Shown here: positions 9,302-18,565 of the stretch, piece by piece
Layout of the letters: each line of letters starts with the position of its first letter
Numbering within the stretch: position 1 is the stretch's first letter
Assembly (NCBI GenBank): GCA_035544675.1
Contig: DATKCA010000106.1
Span: 1-21,479 of the forward strand
Length of the DNA stretch: 21,479 nt
Reading direction: 5' to 3'
Origin: DATKCA01 sp035544675
GTDB lineage: Bacteria; Acidobacteriota; Thermoanaerobaculia; Gp7-AA8
The notes under the pieces: generated by a model
The model's database searches: none
Told to the model about the DNA's origin: nothing
Seen by the model: the letters and a program-made list of their open reading frames with translations, nothing else
Position numbers and translations under genes: made by a program

Positions 9302-10081
9302 ATGAACTATCAATTACACGAATGGTTGAACCTGGCCTTCCGGTGGACGCACGTCTTCGCGGGCATCCTCTGGATCGGGGCGACGTGGTATTTCACGTGG
9401 CTGGACCGGCGCTTTCACACCGGCGATCCGAACGAAGTGTGGATGGTGCACAGCGGCGGGTTCTATCAGGTGACGAAGCAGCAGGCGCCCTCGCCCCAGC
9501 ACACGCTGCACTGGTTCAAGTGGGAGGCGGCGTTCACCTGGATCACCGGCGTGGTTTTGCTCATCCTCATCTATTACATGGGCGGGCTCATGACCGACGG
9601 TGAGCCGGGAAAGCCGGCCACTGGCTGGGCGATCTTCGCCGGCGTCGCCTATCTCGTGGTGTCGTGGCTGCTGTATGACCTCGTGCTGGCGCGCAACGAC
9701 ACCGTGGCCATGACGGCGGGCCTGGTCCTCATCGTGGCGTCGGCGTGGGGGCTGTCACAGATCATGTCGCCGCGGGCCGGCTTCTTCCACGTCGGCGCCG
9801 CCCTCGGAACCATGATGGCGGCCAACGTGTGGGAGAGGATCATCCCGGCGCAGGCGCAGATGGTGAAGGTGGCGCGAGAGGGCGGCCAGCCGGATCAGAT
9901 GCTCGCCAACACGGCCAGGACCCGCTCCAGGCACAACACCTACCTGATCATGCCGGTGCTGCTGGTGATGATCAGCAATCACTTTCCGACGACGACGTAC
10001 GGCAATCAGTACCACTGGGCGATGCTCGGCGTGCTGACGCTGGCTGGATGGGGGGCCGCACACCTCGTGCGCAAACACTGA
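9302..10081 (+). CDS. puuD: Membrane urate hydroxylase PuuD, short form without cytochrome domain
   Basis: 259 residues. MNYQLHEWLNLAFRWTHVFAGILWIGATWYFTWLD is characteristic of the N-terminal membrane domain of PuuD (Urate_ox_N), which converts urate to 5-hydroxyisourate in place of soluble uricase. About seven membrane segments can be drawn (12-33, 75-97, 108-130, 134-152, 160-178, 213-228, 237-255). The well-known alphaproteobacterial PuuD continues into a C-terminal cytochrome c domain; here no CxxCH is present and the protein ends after the last membrane helix. Electrons must therefore leave by a separate carrier, or oxygen is used directly; this is inference. The position between xdhB and the downstream aldolase-like gene, together with uraH and uraD nearby, supports the call. 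The stop overlaps the next start (TGATG). A heptamer array replaces the usual ribosome binding site. Confidence 0.9.
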   Translation: MNYQLHEWLNLAFRWTHVFAGILWIGATWYFTWLDRRFHTGDPNEVWMVHSGGFYQVTKQQAPSPQHTLHWFKWEAAFTWITGVVLLILIYYMGGLMTDGEPGKPATGWAIFAGVAYLVVSWLLYDLVLARNDTVAMTAGLVLIVASAWGLSQIMSPRAGFFHVGAALGTMMAANVWERIIPAQAQMVKVAREGGQPDQMLANTARTRSRHNTYLIMPVLLVMISNHFPTTTYGNQYHWAMLGVLTLAGWGAAHLVRKH

Positions 10082-11421
10082 TGAATACGACATTGTCGGA
10101 TGGAGAGATTCAGAACACGACGCGGGCGCTGGACGCGGCGCTGGTTCCGTTCATGGGGCGCTTCCCGGGAAGCGCGGGCGAGCGCCAGCCGGTGCACACC
10201 GTCTACGGCGGCGCGCACCTCTTCAAGTCGGATACGACGCGGAAGCTCGGCGAGGCCGCGCTGCGGTCGCTGCAGGAGTACGGCCGCGACGCGATGCACT
10301 TCGCGGAGGCCATCGCGCTGCCGGAAGAGAGCCTGGCCGACCGCGTCTGGTCGCGCGTGTTCGAGAAGCTGAAGCGGGAGCCGGTCGAGGACTTCCGCAT
10401 CGACTTCGAGGACGGATACGGAAATCGTCCGGACGACGAAGAAGACGGGCATGCCGCGGCCGCGGCGCGGGAGGTGGCTAAGGGGATGTCCGAAGGGACG
10501 CTGCCGCCGTTCATCGGGATCCGGATCAAGCCGTTCACGCAGGAGCTGACGCGCCGCAGCATCCGCACGCTCGACATCTTCCTGACCACGCTCGTGCGCC
10601 TGAGCGGGCGAATGCTGCCGCCCGGATTCGTGGTCACGCTGCCGAAGATTCAGCTTCCGGAGCAGGTCACGGTGCTGGCCGACCTCTACGACCTGCTGGA
10701 GATGCGTCTGGGACTGCCGGGGCGCTCGCTGAAGCTGGAGTTCATGATCGAGACGACGCAGTCGATTCTCAACGAGCGCGGCGAGTCGAACCTGCCGCGG
10801 TTCCTCGATGCGGCGCGCGGCCGGGCGGTGGCGGCGCATTTCGGGACCTACGACTACACGGCCAGCTGCAACATCACCGCGGCGGAGCAGCGGATGGACC
10901 ATCCCTCGTGCGACTTCGCCAGGCACATGATGCAGGTCGCTTATGCGGGAACGGGACTGTGGCTGTCGGACGGCGCGACGAACATCATGCCCGTCCCGCG
11001 GCATCGCGGTGAGAAGCTGTCCCGGCAGCAGGTCGATGAGAACGAGGCCACGGTGCATCGCGCCTGGCGCCTGCACGTCGAGCACATCCGTCACTCGCTC
11101 GTCCACGCGTATTACCAGGGCTGGGACCTGCACCCGGCCCAGCTCCCGACGCGATACGCCGCGGTGTACTCCTTCTTCCTGGAGGGACTGCAGCCGGCCA
11201 CCGAGCGGCTCAGCAACTTCATGCAGAAGGCCGGTCAGGCCACGCTCGCCGGCGACATCTTCGACGACGCCGCGACGGGGCAGGGGCTGCTCAACTACTT
11301 CATCCGCGGATTGAACAGCGGTGCGCTCAAGGATGAAGAGGCGCTGGCGGCGGGGCTGACGCTCGAGGAGTTGAGGAGCCGCTCGTTCGTGAAGATTCTG
11401 AAGGGGAGAAGAGGGAAGTAA
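10081..11421 (+). CDS. CitE/HpcH aldolase-superfamily protein (DUF6986-like), purine cluster
   Basis: 446 residues, translationally coupled to puuD. I recognise it as the DUF6986-type protein, often labelled only as aldolase/citrate lyase family or phosphoenolpyruvate kinase in databases. It appears to be a TIM barrel of the citrate lyase/malate synthase superfamily: RIDFEDGYG (106-114) and EFMIETTQS (220-228) supply the expected acidic magnesium ligands, and HFGTYDYTASC (253-263) resembles the strand before the active site. The function is not established. Related enzymes use glyoxylate or cleave C-C bonds, and glyoxylate/ureidoglycolate is exactly what this pathway produces while no ureidoglycolate lyase is visible, so a role at that step is a reasonable guess. 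Alternatives are a malate synthase-like reaction or an accessory role for PuuD. It ends convergently with uraH. Confidence 0.75.
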   Translation: MNTTLSDGEIQNTTRALDAALVPFMGRFPGSAGERQPVHTVYGGAHLFKSDTTRKLGEAALRSLQEYGRDAMHFAEAIALPEESLADRVWSRVFEKLKREPVEDFRIDFEDGYGNRPDDEEDGHAAAAAREVAKGMSEGTLPPFIGIRIKPFTQELTRRSIRTLDIFLTTLVRLSGRMLPPGFVVTLPKIQLPEQVTVLADLYDLLEMRLGLPGRSLKLEFMIETTQSILNERGESNLPRFLDAARGRAVAAHFGTYDYTASCNITAAEQRMDHPSCDFARHMMQVAYAGTGLWLSDGATNIMPVPRHRGEKLSRQQVDENEATVHRAWRLHVEHIRHSLVHAYYQGWDLHPAQLPTRYAAVYSFFLEGLQPATERLSNFMQKAGQATLAGDIFDDAATGQGLLNYFIRGLNSGALKDEEALAAGLTLEELRSRSFVKILKGRRGK

Positions 11422-11429
11422 AGACCGCG

Positions 11430-11457
11430 AAAAAAGGCGCCGCCGGGTCGGCGGCGC
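11430..11457 (-). terminator. Intrinsic terminator of the deacylase-alc/uraD-uraH operon
   Basis: On the minus strand a perfect 8-bp GC stem (GCGCCGCC pairing with GGCGGCGC, loop of 5 nt) is followed by one C and then six T. It begins 7 nt after the uraH stop. On the plus strand the hairpin has no T-tract, so it would be only a weak stop for the converging puuD-aldolase transcript. Confidence 0.88.
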
Positions 11458-11464
11458 TCCACAC

Positions 11465-11776
11465 TCAGGAGCCTCGATAAGTCGAGTATCCATAAGGGCT
11501 TAGAAGCAGCGGGACGTGGTAGTGCTGCGCCGGATCCGAGACGTGAAAGACGATGGCGACCTCGGGGAAAAACGGCCCTCCCGTCGCGAACGTCAGCCGG
11601 TAGGTGGCGGCCTCGACTTCCACTCCGTCCGTCAGCGTCTGAAGACGCCCGTCCGCATCGGTGACGCCCTGGCCGACCAGATCCCATCCGCCGCGCTGAA
11701 TCTCTAGCGTCACGGAAACGCCGGCGGCCGGTTTTCCCCTCGCGGTGTCGAGCACGTGTGTCGTGATTCCAGCCAT
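11465..11776 (-). CDS. uraH: 5-hydroxyisourate hydrolase UraH (transthyretin-like)
   Basis: 103 residues, the usual size. It hydrolyses the PuuD product 5-hydroxyisourate to OHCU. All hallmarks are present: ITTHVLDTARGKPA at the N-terminus (His7), DGR (Arg44), HYHVPLLLSP (His85/His87) and the C-terminal tetrapeptide YRGS (100-103). No signal peptide, so cytoplasmic. Its ATG overlaps the stop of the alc-uraD gene (TGATG), ensuring coupled synthesis with the next enzyme of the pathway. It is the last gene of its operon and is followed at once by an intrinsic terminator. Confidence 0.97.
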   Translation of the reverse strand: MAGITTHVLDTARGKPAAGVSVTLEIQRGGWDLVGQGVTDADGRLQTLTDGVEVEAATYRLTFATGGPFFPEVAIVFHVSDPAQHYHVPLLLSPYGYSTYRGS

Positions 11777-13229
11777 CAGAGCACCAGTTTCTCCAGCCGC
11801 AGCGCGGTGATCCTGCGCTGTTCGTCGGCCGCCACGGCCAGCTCTTTCTTCGGATCGTTCGTCATTCGACCGCGCAGATTCGCCAGCATTTCATCGCCGG
11901 ACTTTCCGGTTGCGCAGACGAGATAGACGTGTCCGAACTTCTTCTCGTACTGGCGATTCGCATCGACGAGGGCCTTCATCGTGGCATCGGATGCTTGGCG
12001 CGTTCCCGACTGCTCCGCGGCGGTCCAGCGCGCGCCGGCCTTCTTCTCGCCGATCCGCGGGTGCGCGCGAAACGCCTCCTGCCAATCGTCGGGCGAGAGC
12101 GACTCCCACGTGCCCTCGCTGGAGTTGATGAGCGCGTCCCACGAGCCGAACGGCCGGGCCCGTGACATCGACTCGACCCAGGCGGACGAAGCGCAGCAGC
12201 TTCGCAGCTCCGCAAGCAGCTCCGCCTCGCTCAGGGTGTCGATCCGCTCGACGGCTGCCGCGCGGCGACCTGCCTCGGTAGCCGTTCCCCAGACGCGGAG
12301 CCTGCTCACGCCGCCGTCGGGAAAGACGTTGAGGCGCAGGTACGACGTCGCGCCGGCATCGGTCAGCTCATCGCGGAAGAAGTGGCGCGTGTGGGCCTGG
12401 AGCTTCGTTCGGGGGAGGAGCGGCTGCCACTCGTGTCCGTCGCGGGAGGACTCGAGCGAGGCCGTGTCGGGATAGTTCCCCTTGAAGTGATTCGTGTCGA
12501 TCTCGATCCGTCGCGGCACGCCTTCAGTGGCCAGCTTGACGATGACCCAGTCGTGTCCGGGCCCGCGCCGGCGCCGCGTCTCCCATCCGTCGCTCATGTT
12601 CAAGGCCCGGCCGGGCATGATCAGGTTGTGCTTGGGGCCGAAGAACATGTCACTGCACGCCAGCACCGTGGCGCCGTTCTCGATTGCGGCCAGGTCGACC
12701 TCGCTGCCGAGGCCGCCCGCGGCGTGCCAGTCGGGGATCACGTCGCCGTACAGACGCAGGCGCGCCACGCCGCCGTCGGGAAAGATGTTGAAGCGGACGT
12801 GAGTGAACGCGTGCGTGCGCTCGATCTCGAACTCGTTCTCGCTGTCGCCGGCCAGCGGCGAGCGCGGAAGGATCTCCTGCCACTCCATGCCGAGCATCTC
12901 GTCGATCGTGGCGTTCGCGTCGACCGACGCGCCTCCCATCGAGCACGACTCCGGGTAATTGCCGCGGAAGAAGGCCGTGTCGACGAGCGCGCCGCGCAGA
13001 ACCCCGCGCGCGCCGAGGCGGATGATGACGAAGTCGTGTCCCGGCGTGCGCCGCCGCCGCGACTCCCATCCGTCCATCCACTTGCCGCGGTCCGTGTACT
13101 CGTGCTCCTTCCACACCGGCTTCGAAGGATGGATGAGGTTCTCCTTCCCGGCGAAGAAGTCGTCATTCGCGTACAGCACGCTGGCGCCGAGGCGCTCGGA
13201 GGCCAGGTCGACGAGGTCGGAGAAGCCGG

Positions 13230-13233
<4 letters not shown>
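11776..13233 (-). CDS. alc-uraD: Fused allantoicase - OHCU decarboxylase (Alc-UraD)
   Basis: 485 residues. The N-terminal 320 residues are allantoicase (allantoate to ureidoglycolate plus urea), made of two similar beta-sandwich halves: GKENLIHPSKP/DGWESRRRR/GNYPES (about 29-96) and GPKHNLIMPGR/DGWETRRRR/GNYPDT (about 199-257). After a short linker, residues about 330-485 are OHCU decarboxylase: RAHPRIGEKK with the catalytic His391, YEKKFGHVYLVCATGKS (429-445), and the closing ITALRLEKLVL. The two activities are not consecutive, because allantoinase (AllB, encoded about 6 kb away) acts between them. Its start overlaps the upstream deacylase gene by 4 nt and its stop overlaps uraH by 1 nt. There is no sign of a frameshift; the linker is continuous and in frame, so this is a real fusion and not a sequencing artefact. 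Confidence 0.94.
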
Positions 13234-14924
<1,691 letters not shown>

Positions 14925-14932
14925 GTGCGCGG

Positions 14933-14938
14933 ATTGTA
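14933..14938 (-). promoter_or_regulatory. -10-like TACAAT before the deacylase operon
   Basis: On the minus strand TACAAT (5 of 6 matches to TATAAT) is followed by eight bases and the ATG at 14924, giving a leader of about 1-2 nt. No Shine-Dalgarno lies between. It would be the promoter for deacylase, alc-uraD and uraH. Confidence 0.5.
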
Positions 14939-14942
14939 TGCA

Positions 14943-15035
14943 GTCATTCCGAGCGTAGCGAGGAATCCGGGGGCGGGGGTGGCGCGGAAGAGCCGGCACT
15001 CGACCCGCGGGCCCCTCGCTCACGCTCGGGATGAC
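14943..15035. repeat. 93-bp element with GTCATTCCGAGCG-type inverted ends
   Basis: The left end reads GTCATTCCGAGCGTAGCGAG, and the right end, on the other strand, GTCATCCCGAGCGTGAGCGAG; the two ends match apart from a few differences. The element directly abuts the stop codon of the response regulator gene and ends 4 nt upstream of the deacylase -10. Such elements with this end sequence are known to me as abundant intergenic repeats in several high-GC phyla. It may double as the terminator of the regulator gene. Confidence 0.8.
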
Positions 15036-15674
15036 CTACTCCGTCATCCTCTTGCGCAGCGTATATCCCACCACCTGCGCCCGGTCGTGCAGGCGCAGCT
15101 TGTCGAGGATGTTGCGCACGTGGAACTTGACCGTGTTCTCGCTCAGGTTCAGACGCTTGGCCAGCTTCCGGTTCGACGTCACTCCCTCGACCATCAACTC
15201 CAGGACCTCACGCTCGCGCGGGGTCAGGTCCGCATCATCGCCTGCGACTTCCTTCTGCGGCGGCCTGGCGAACTCCTGCAGGAGCCGCTTCGCCAGCGCC
15301 GGGGTCAGCGCCGGCTCGCCGGCACTGGCACGATCGAGCATGGAGAAGAAGTCGTCGGCCTCGAGGTTCTTGAGCAGGTAACCGCTCGCGCCCGCCTTGA
15401 TGGCGTCGAAGAGATTCGCATCCTCGTCCGAAGCGGTGAGGATGACGACCTTCACCTCCGGCATCAGGCTGGTGAGCTGGCGCGTGGCGGCGATGCCGTC
15501 CAGTTCGGGCATCGACACGTCCATCAGGACGAGATCGGGCTTGGTCCGCTGCGTGAGCTCGACGGCCTCGATCCCGTTCCTGGCCTCGGCCACGACCTCG
15601 TGGCCCTGCGCGCCGAGGAGGCTGCGAAGGCCGTCGCGGAAAAGGGAGTGGTCGTCGGCGATGAGGATGCGCAC
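15036..15674 (-). CDS. NarL/FixJ-type response regulator
   Basis: 212 residues from a GTG start. The receiver domain (1-120) has IADDHSLFRDG, the phospho-acceptor Asp52 in LVLMDVSMPELDG, the conserved Thr in VVILTAS and the Lys in GYLLKN. The LuxR-type helix-turn-helix (about 148-212) reads LTPREREVLELMVEGVTSNRKLAKRLNLSENTVKFHVRNILDKL. It is a DNA-binding regulator activated by phosphorylation, most likely by the divergently encoded histidine kinase at 15873-17207. Targets are unknown; its place between purine operons makes them candidates. The GTG is preceded by TAGAAT at 8 nt and no Shine-Dalgarno. Confidence 0.94.
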   Translation of the reverse strand: MRILIADDHSLFRDGLRSLLGAQGHEVVAEARNGIEAVELTQRTKPDLVLMDVSMPELDGIAATRQLTSLMPEVKVVILTASDEDANLFDAIKAGASGYLLKNLEADDFFSMLDRASAGEPALTPALAKRLLQEFARPPQKEVAGDDADLTPREREVLELMVEGVTSNRKLAKRLNLSENTVKFHVRNILDKLRLHDRAQVVGYTLRKRMTE

Positions 15675-15682
15675 GCGGAGCC

Positions 15683-15688
15683 ATTCTA
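15683..15688 (-). promoter_or_regulatory. -10-like TAGAAT before the response regulator
   Basis: On the minus strand TAGAAT is followed by eight bases and the GTG at 15674. The same hexamer precedes xdhA. No -35 match was found at 16-18 bp. Confidence 0.4.
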
Positions 15689-15872
15689 CCCACCCGACGG
15701 GGTGGCCGTTCGCCTACCCCATCGCGTGTCTCCCACTACCCGGGAGCGGTGCGTTTGCGGAACGCGACGCGACGGATCATGCAGCAACATGAATTCGTAC
15801 GGGGATGCCGCGGTGACCCGCGCGCTGGGCCTGGGGAAGGGTGCAGAATACGGCGCGGCGGAATCGCTCCGG

Positions 15873-17207
15873 ATGACACTCAGACAACTGAAGATCGTGG
15901 CCATGGTCGTGCCGATCCTGGCCGTGGGCGTGGTGGAGCTGGTGCGTTACTACACGATCGGCAGCGTCCCGCTGGCCCAGCGGCTTCTGCTCGACGGCGC
16001 GGCGGTCTTCGGCATCGTCGTCTTCTCGACGGTCATCTTTCGATTCGTCGACGCGATGCAGGCCCGTCTGCAGCGGCAGAACGAGGAGCTGACGGCGTTG
16101 CACAGCGCGGGGCTCGACATCTCGGCGGAGCTCGCGCTCGACGCCGTCCTGAAGAAAGTCGTGGAGCGAGCCCGGACTCTGGTGAACGCGCGGTACGGCG
16201 CGGTCTCCGTCGTCGACCGCGACGGCCGGATCGAGCAGTTCATCGCCTCCGGAATCACTGCCGAAGAGCAGGCCGCCATCGGACCGCCTCCCGTCGGACA
16301 CGGGGTCCTCGGCGTGGTGCTGAAGGAAGGGCAGACGCTGCGCCTGCCTGACGTCGGCAAGCATCCGCGGTCGCAGGGATTCCCTCCCAACCATCCGGTC
16401 ATGCGCACGCTTCTGGCGGTGCCCATCGAGTGCAAGAGTCCGTTCCGCGGGAATCTCTACCTGAGCGAGAAGGAGAACGCCGCCGAGTTCACGCTCCGCG
16501 ACCAGGAGACGCTGGAGCGGTTCGCGGTGCAGACGGCGATCGCCATCGACAACGCGTATCTCCACGCCCAGGCGGCCGACCTGGCGGTGGCCCAGGAACG
16601 CCTCCGCATCGCTCACGAGATGCACGACGGTCTCGCTCAGGTCCTCGGCTACGTGAACGCGAAGGTCCAGGCGGCGGATGCCTATCTGCAGCGCGGCAAG
16701 AGCGAGGAGGCCAGCGGGCAGCTCCGGGAGCTGGCCGTATCCGCGCGATCGGCGTACACGGACGTGCGCGAGGGAATCGTCGGCCTGCGGACGCTGCCCG
16801 GGCCGGAGCGCCCACTGCGCGACGTCCTGGCCGAGTATCTCGACCGCTGGAAGGAGCAGAGCGGCATCAGCACGCAGCTGTTGATCGACGGCGATTTCAC
16901 GCTGCGTCCGGCCATCGAGCTGCAGCTGGTGCGCATCATCCAGGAAGCGCTGACGAACGTCCGGAAGCACTCCAGGGCGAAGAGCGCGCGGGTGGAACTG
17001 ATGCGCCGCAACGGCAAGGTGATGGCCATCGTGGCCGACGACGGGATCGGGTTCAATCCGTCGGCGCGCACGCGGCCGGATTTTCCGCGCTTCGGCCTCT
17101 CCACGATGCGCGAGCGAGCGGAGAGCGTGGGCGGCACGCTGGTTGTCGAAAGCACGGCCGGCGCCGGCACGACCGTGCGCGTGCAGATTCCGCTGCACAG
17201 CGCCTGA
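15873..17207 (+). CDS. GAF-containing sensor histidine kinase (NarX/DegS class)
   Basis: 444 residues from the ATG at 15873; an in-frame ATG at 15789 would add 28 residues that look like translated intergenic DNA (the stretch CGCTCCGGATGAC at 15865-15877 resembles a decayed GTCATTCCGAGCG repeat end). Two membrane helices (about 7-27 and 36-58) are followed by a GAF domain (about 80-230), then the HisKA_3 dimerisation box with the phospho-accepting His251 in EMHDGLAQVLGYV. The HATPase domain shows the N box IIQEALTNVRKHS, DDGIGF, and GLSTMRERAESVGG. Only two short helices and almost no periplasmic loop suggest the signal is sensed in the membrane or by the cytoplasmic GAF. The partner is almost certainly the divergent response regulator. 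A large hairpin repeat begins right after its stop. Confidence 0.9.
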   Translation: MTLRQLKIVAMVVPILAVGVVELVRYYTIGSVPLAQRLLLDGAAVFGIVVFSTVIFRFVDAMQARLQRQNEELTALHSAGLDISAELALDAVLKKVVERARTLVNARYGAVSVVDRDGRIEQFIASGITAEEQAAIGPPPVGHGVLGVVLKEGQTLRLPDVGKHPRSQGFPPNHPVMRTLLAVPIECKSPFRGNLYLSEKENAAEFTLRDQETLERFAVQTAIAIDNAYLHAQAADLAVAQERLRIAHEMHDGLAQVLGYVNAKVQAADAYLQRGKSEEASGQLRELAVSARSAYTDVREGIVGLRTLPGPERPLRDVLAEYLDRWKEQSGISTQLLIDGDFTLRPAIELQLVRIIQEALTNVRKHSRAKSARVELMRRNGKVMAIVADDGIGFNPSARTRPDFPRFGLSTMRERAESVGGTLVVESTAGAGTTVRVQIPLHSA

Positions 17208-17208
17208 A

Positions 17209-17268
17209 GTGGAGGACAGGCAATCCTGCCTGTCCAGCCGAGGACAGACAGGATTGTCTGTCCTCCAC
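17209..17268. repeat. Twin hairpin (GGACAGRCA) repeat after the histidine kinase
   Basis: Two hairpins, each with a perfect 9-bp stem and 4-nt loop: GGACAGGCA (17214-17235) and GGACAGACA (17242-17263). The two are themselves inverted copies of each other, bounded by GTGGAGG and CCTCCAC. They start 2 nt after the kinase stop and could terminate its transcript, although no T-tract follows. Confidence 0.85.
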
Positions 17269-17282
17269 AGAAGCGGGGGGGG

Positions 17283-17304
17283 GCGGCGGTGAGGACACCG
17301 CCGC
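17283..17304. repeat. Palindrome with GGTGAGGACACC centre upstream of the alcohol dehydrogenase
   Basis: A perfect 9-bp stem (GCGGCGGTG) closes on loop AGGA, preceded by a run of ten G and followed by GCTCCACC. It is the same element as at 5421-5449. Confidence 0.75.
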
Positions 17305-17342
17305 TCCACCTACCGGAAGCCGCTCTGACCGGGGGCATGAGG

Positions 17343-17360
17343 CGTGTGCCACGTCACACG
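17343..17360. promoter_or_regulatory. Possible operator dyad upstream of the alcohol dehydrogenase
   Basis: CGTGTG and CACACG are separated by 6 bp, 66 bp upstream of the dehydrogenase start. It is the only non-repeat dyad noted in this 218-bp intergenic region; a chance match is quite possible. No clear -35/-10 pair is visible nearby. Confidence 0.2.
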
Positions 17361-17413
17361 TGCTGGTGCGCTATCGAACTGCCGCGTGGGGCTCGCCGCA
17401 CCATCATTCCCGC

Positions 17414-17418
17414 GGAGG
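17414..17418 (+). promoter_or_regulatory. Shine-Dalgarno GGAGG of the alcohol dehydrogenase gene
   Basis: GGAGG stands 7 nt before the ATG at 17426 and decides this start over the in-frame ATG at 17480. Confidence 0.75.
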
Positions 17419-17425
17419 TTCATCC

Positions 17426-18535
17426 ATGCCAACCACGCTCGAGTACCAGGAAACGAAGACGCCTGCGAAATCGGCGACCATGCGCGCCACGGTCTTCCAT
17501 GGCACGAACGACATCCGTGTCGAGGATGTCCCGCGGCCGAAGCCGGGCCCCGGTGAGGCGCTGATCAAAGTCACGACCACCACGATCTGCGGCACGGACC
17601 TGCACATCGTTCGCGGTGAGTATCCGGTCCGCCCCGGTCTCATCATCGGGCACGAATCGGTCGGCGTTCTCGAGGAGCTCGGCGCCGGCGTCACCGGATT
17701 CGAGATCGGGAACCGCGTCATCGTCGGCGCCATCACGCCGTGCGGGCAGTGCAACGCGTGCCTCTCCGGCCATCTCTCGCAGTGCGGCCACGGCCAGGAC
17801 TGCGAGGCGCTGGGCGGCTGGCGCTTCGGCAACACCATCAACGGCGGACAGGCCGAGTATCTGATCGTGCCGAGTGCGCAGGCCAATCTGGCGAAGATTC
17901 CCGACGAGCTGTCGGACGAGCAGGTCATTCTGCTCACCGACATCGCTTCGACCGGAATCAGCGGCGCCGAGTCAGGCGGCGTGACTCTCGGCGACAAGGT
18001 GGCGGTGTTCGCACAGGGTCCCATCGGACTCTGCGCGTCGATCGGCGCGCGTCTGCTCGGAGCGTCGATGGTCATCGGCGTGGACGGCGACGACGGCCGC
18101 ATCGCCATGGCCAAGAAGATGGGCGTGGACGTGGTCCTCGACTATCGCAAGGTCGACGTGGCGGCGGAGATTCGCCGGATCACCAAAGGCGGCGTCGACG
18201 TCGCGATCGAGGCGCTCGGCACGCAGCAGACGTTCGAGAATGCTCTGCGCGTCCTCCGGCCGGGCGGTACTCTCTCCAGCCTCGGCGTCTACTCGGGCAA
18301 GCTGGAGATCCCGTATGACGCGTTCGGCGCCGGCCTGGCCGGCTACAAGGTCGTGACCACGCTCTGCCCCGGCGGCAAGGAGCGGATGCGCCGGCTCATG
18401 GAGATGGTGCGCAGCGGCCGCCTCGATCTGCGCCCCCTCATCACCCATCGCTTCAAGCTGGCCGACATCGCCAAGGCGTACGAGCTGTTCGGCGAGCGTC
18501 GCGAGGGCGTCATGAAGGTGGCGATCACACCGTAG
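17426..18535 (+). CDS. Zinc-dependent NAD(P) alcohol dehydrogenase
   Basis: 369 residues of the medium-chain dehydrogenase family. Catalytic zinc ligands are Cys55 (TICGTD) and the His76-Glu77 pair (IIGHES), with the Asp of TDIASTG as the probable third. The structural zinc site is complete: Cys106, 109, 112 and 120 in PCGQCNACLSGHLSQC. The nucleotide fold is VAVFAQGPIGLCASIGARLLG. The TDIASTGISGAE segment resembles that of secondary-alcohol dehydrogenases such as those of Thermoanaerobacter and Clostridium, so small secondary alcohols or ketones are plausible substrates, but this is only by resemblance. A good GGAGG precedes the start. The sulfurtransferase gene follows within about 30 nt on the same strand, so they may share a transcript. 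No evident connection to purine breakdown. Confidence 0.92.
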   Translation: MPTTLEYQETKTPAKSATMRATVFHGTNDIRVEDVPRPKPGPGEALIKVTTTTICGTDLHIVRGEYPVRPGLIIGHESVGVLEELGAGVTGFEIGNRVIVGAITPCGQCNACLSGHLSQCGHGQDCEALGGWRFGNTINGGQAEYLIVPSAQANLAKIPDELSDEQVILLTDIASTGISGAESGGVTLGDKVAVFAQGPIGLCASIGARLLGASMVIGVDGDDGRIAMAKKMGVDVVLDYRKVDVAAEIRRITKGGVDVAIEALGTQQTFENALRVLRPGGTLSSLGVYSGKLEIPYDAFGAGLAGYKVVTTLCPGGKERMRRLMEMVRSGRLDLRPLITHRFKLADIAKAYELFGERREGVMKVAITP

Positions 18536-18565
18536 CCGTGCTCGCTGATGAGAAAGGCAATGAAC

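Noticed and set aside
10006..11493. 495-codon open frame opposite the CitE/HpcH-type gene, crossing the terminator
   Set aside because: No recognisable domain, runs over a terminator and two gene ends.
15789..15872. Longer histidine kinase start at 15789
   Set aside because: The added 28 residues are low in information and overlap what looks like a decayed repeat; there is no Shine-Dalgarno or -10-like site. Not excluded.
15777..17309. 510-codon open frame opposite the histidine kinase
   Set aside because: Antisense shadow; the kinase has all catalytic boxes in order.
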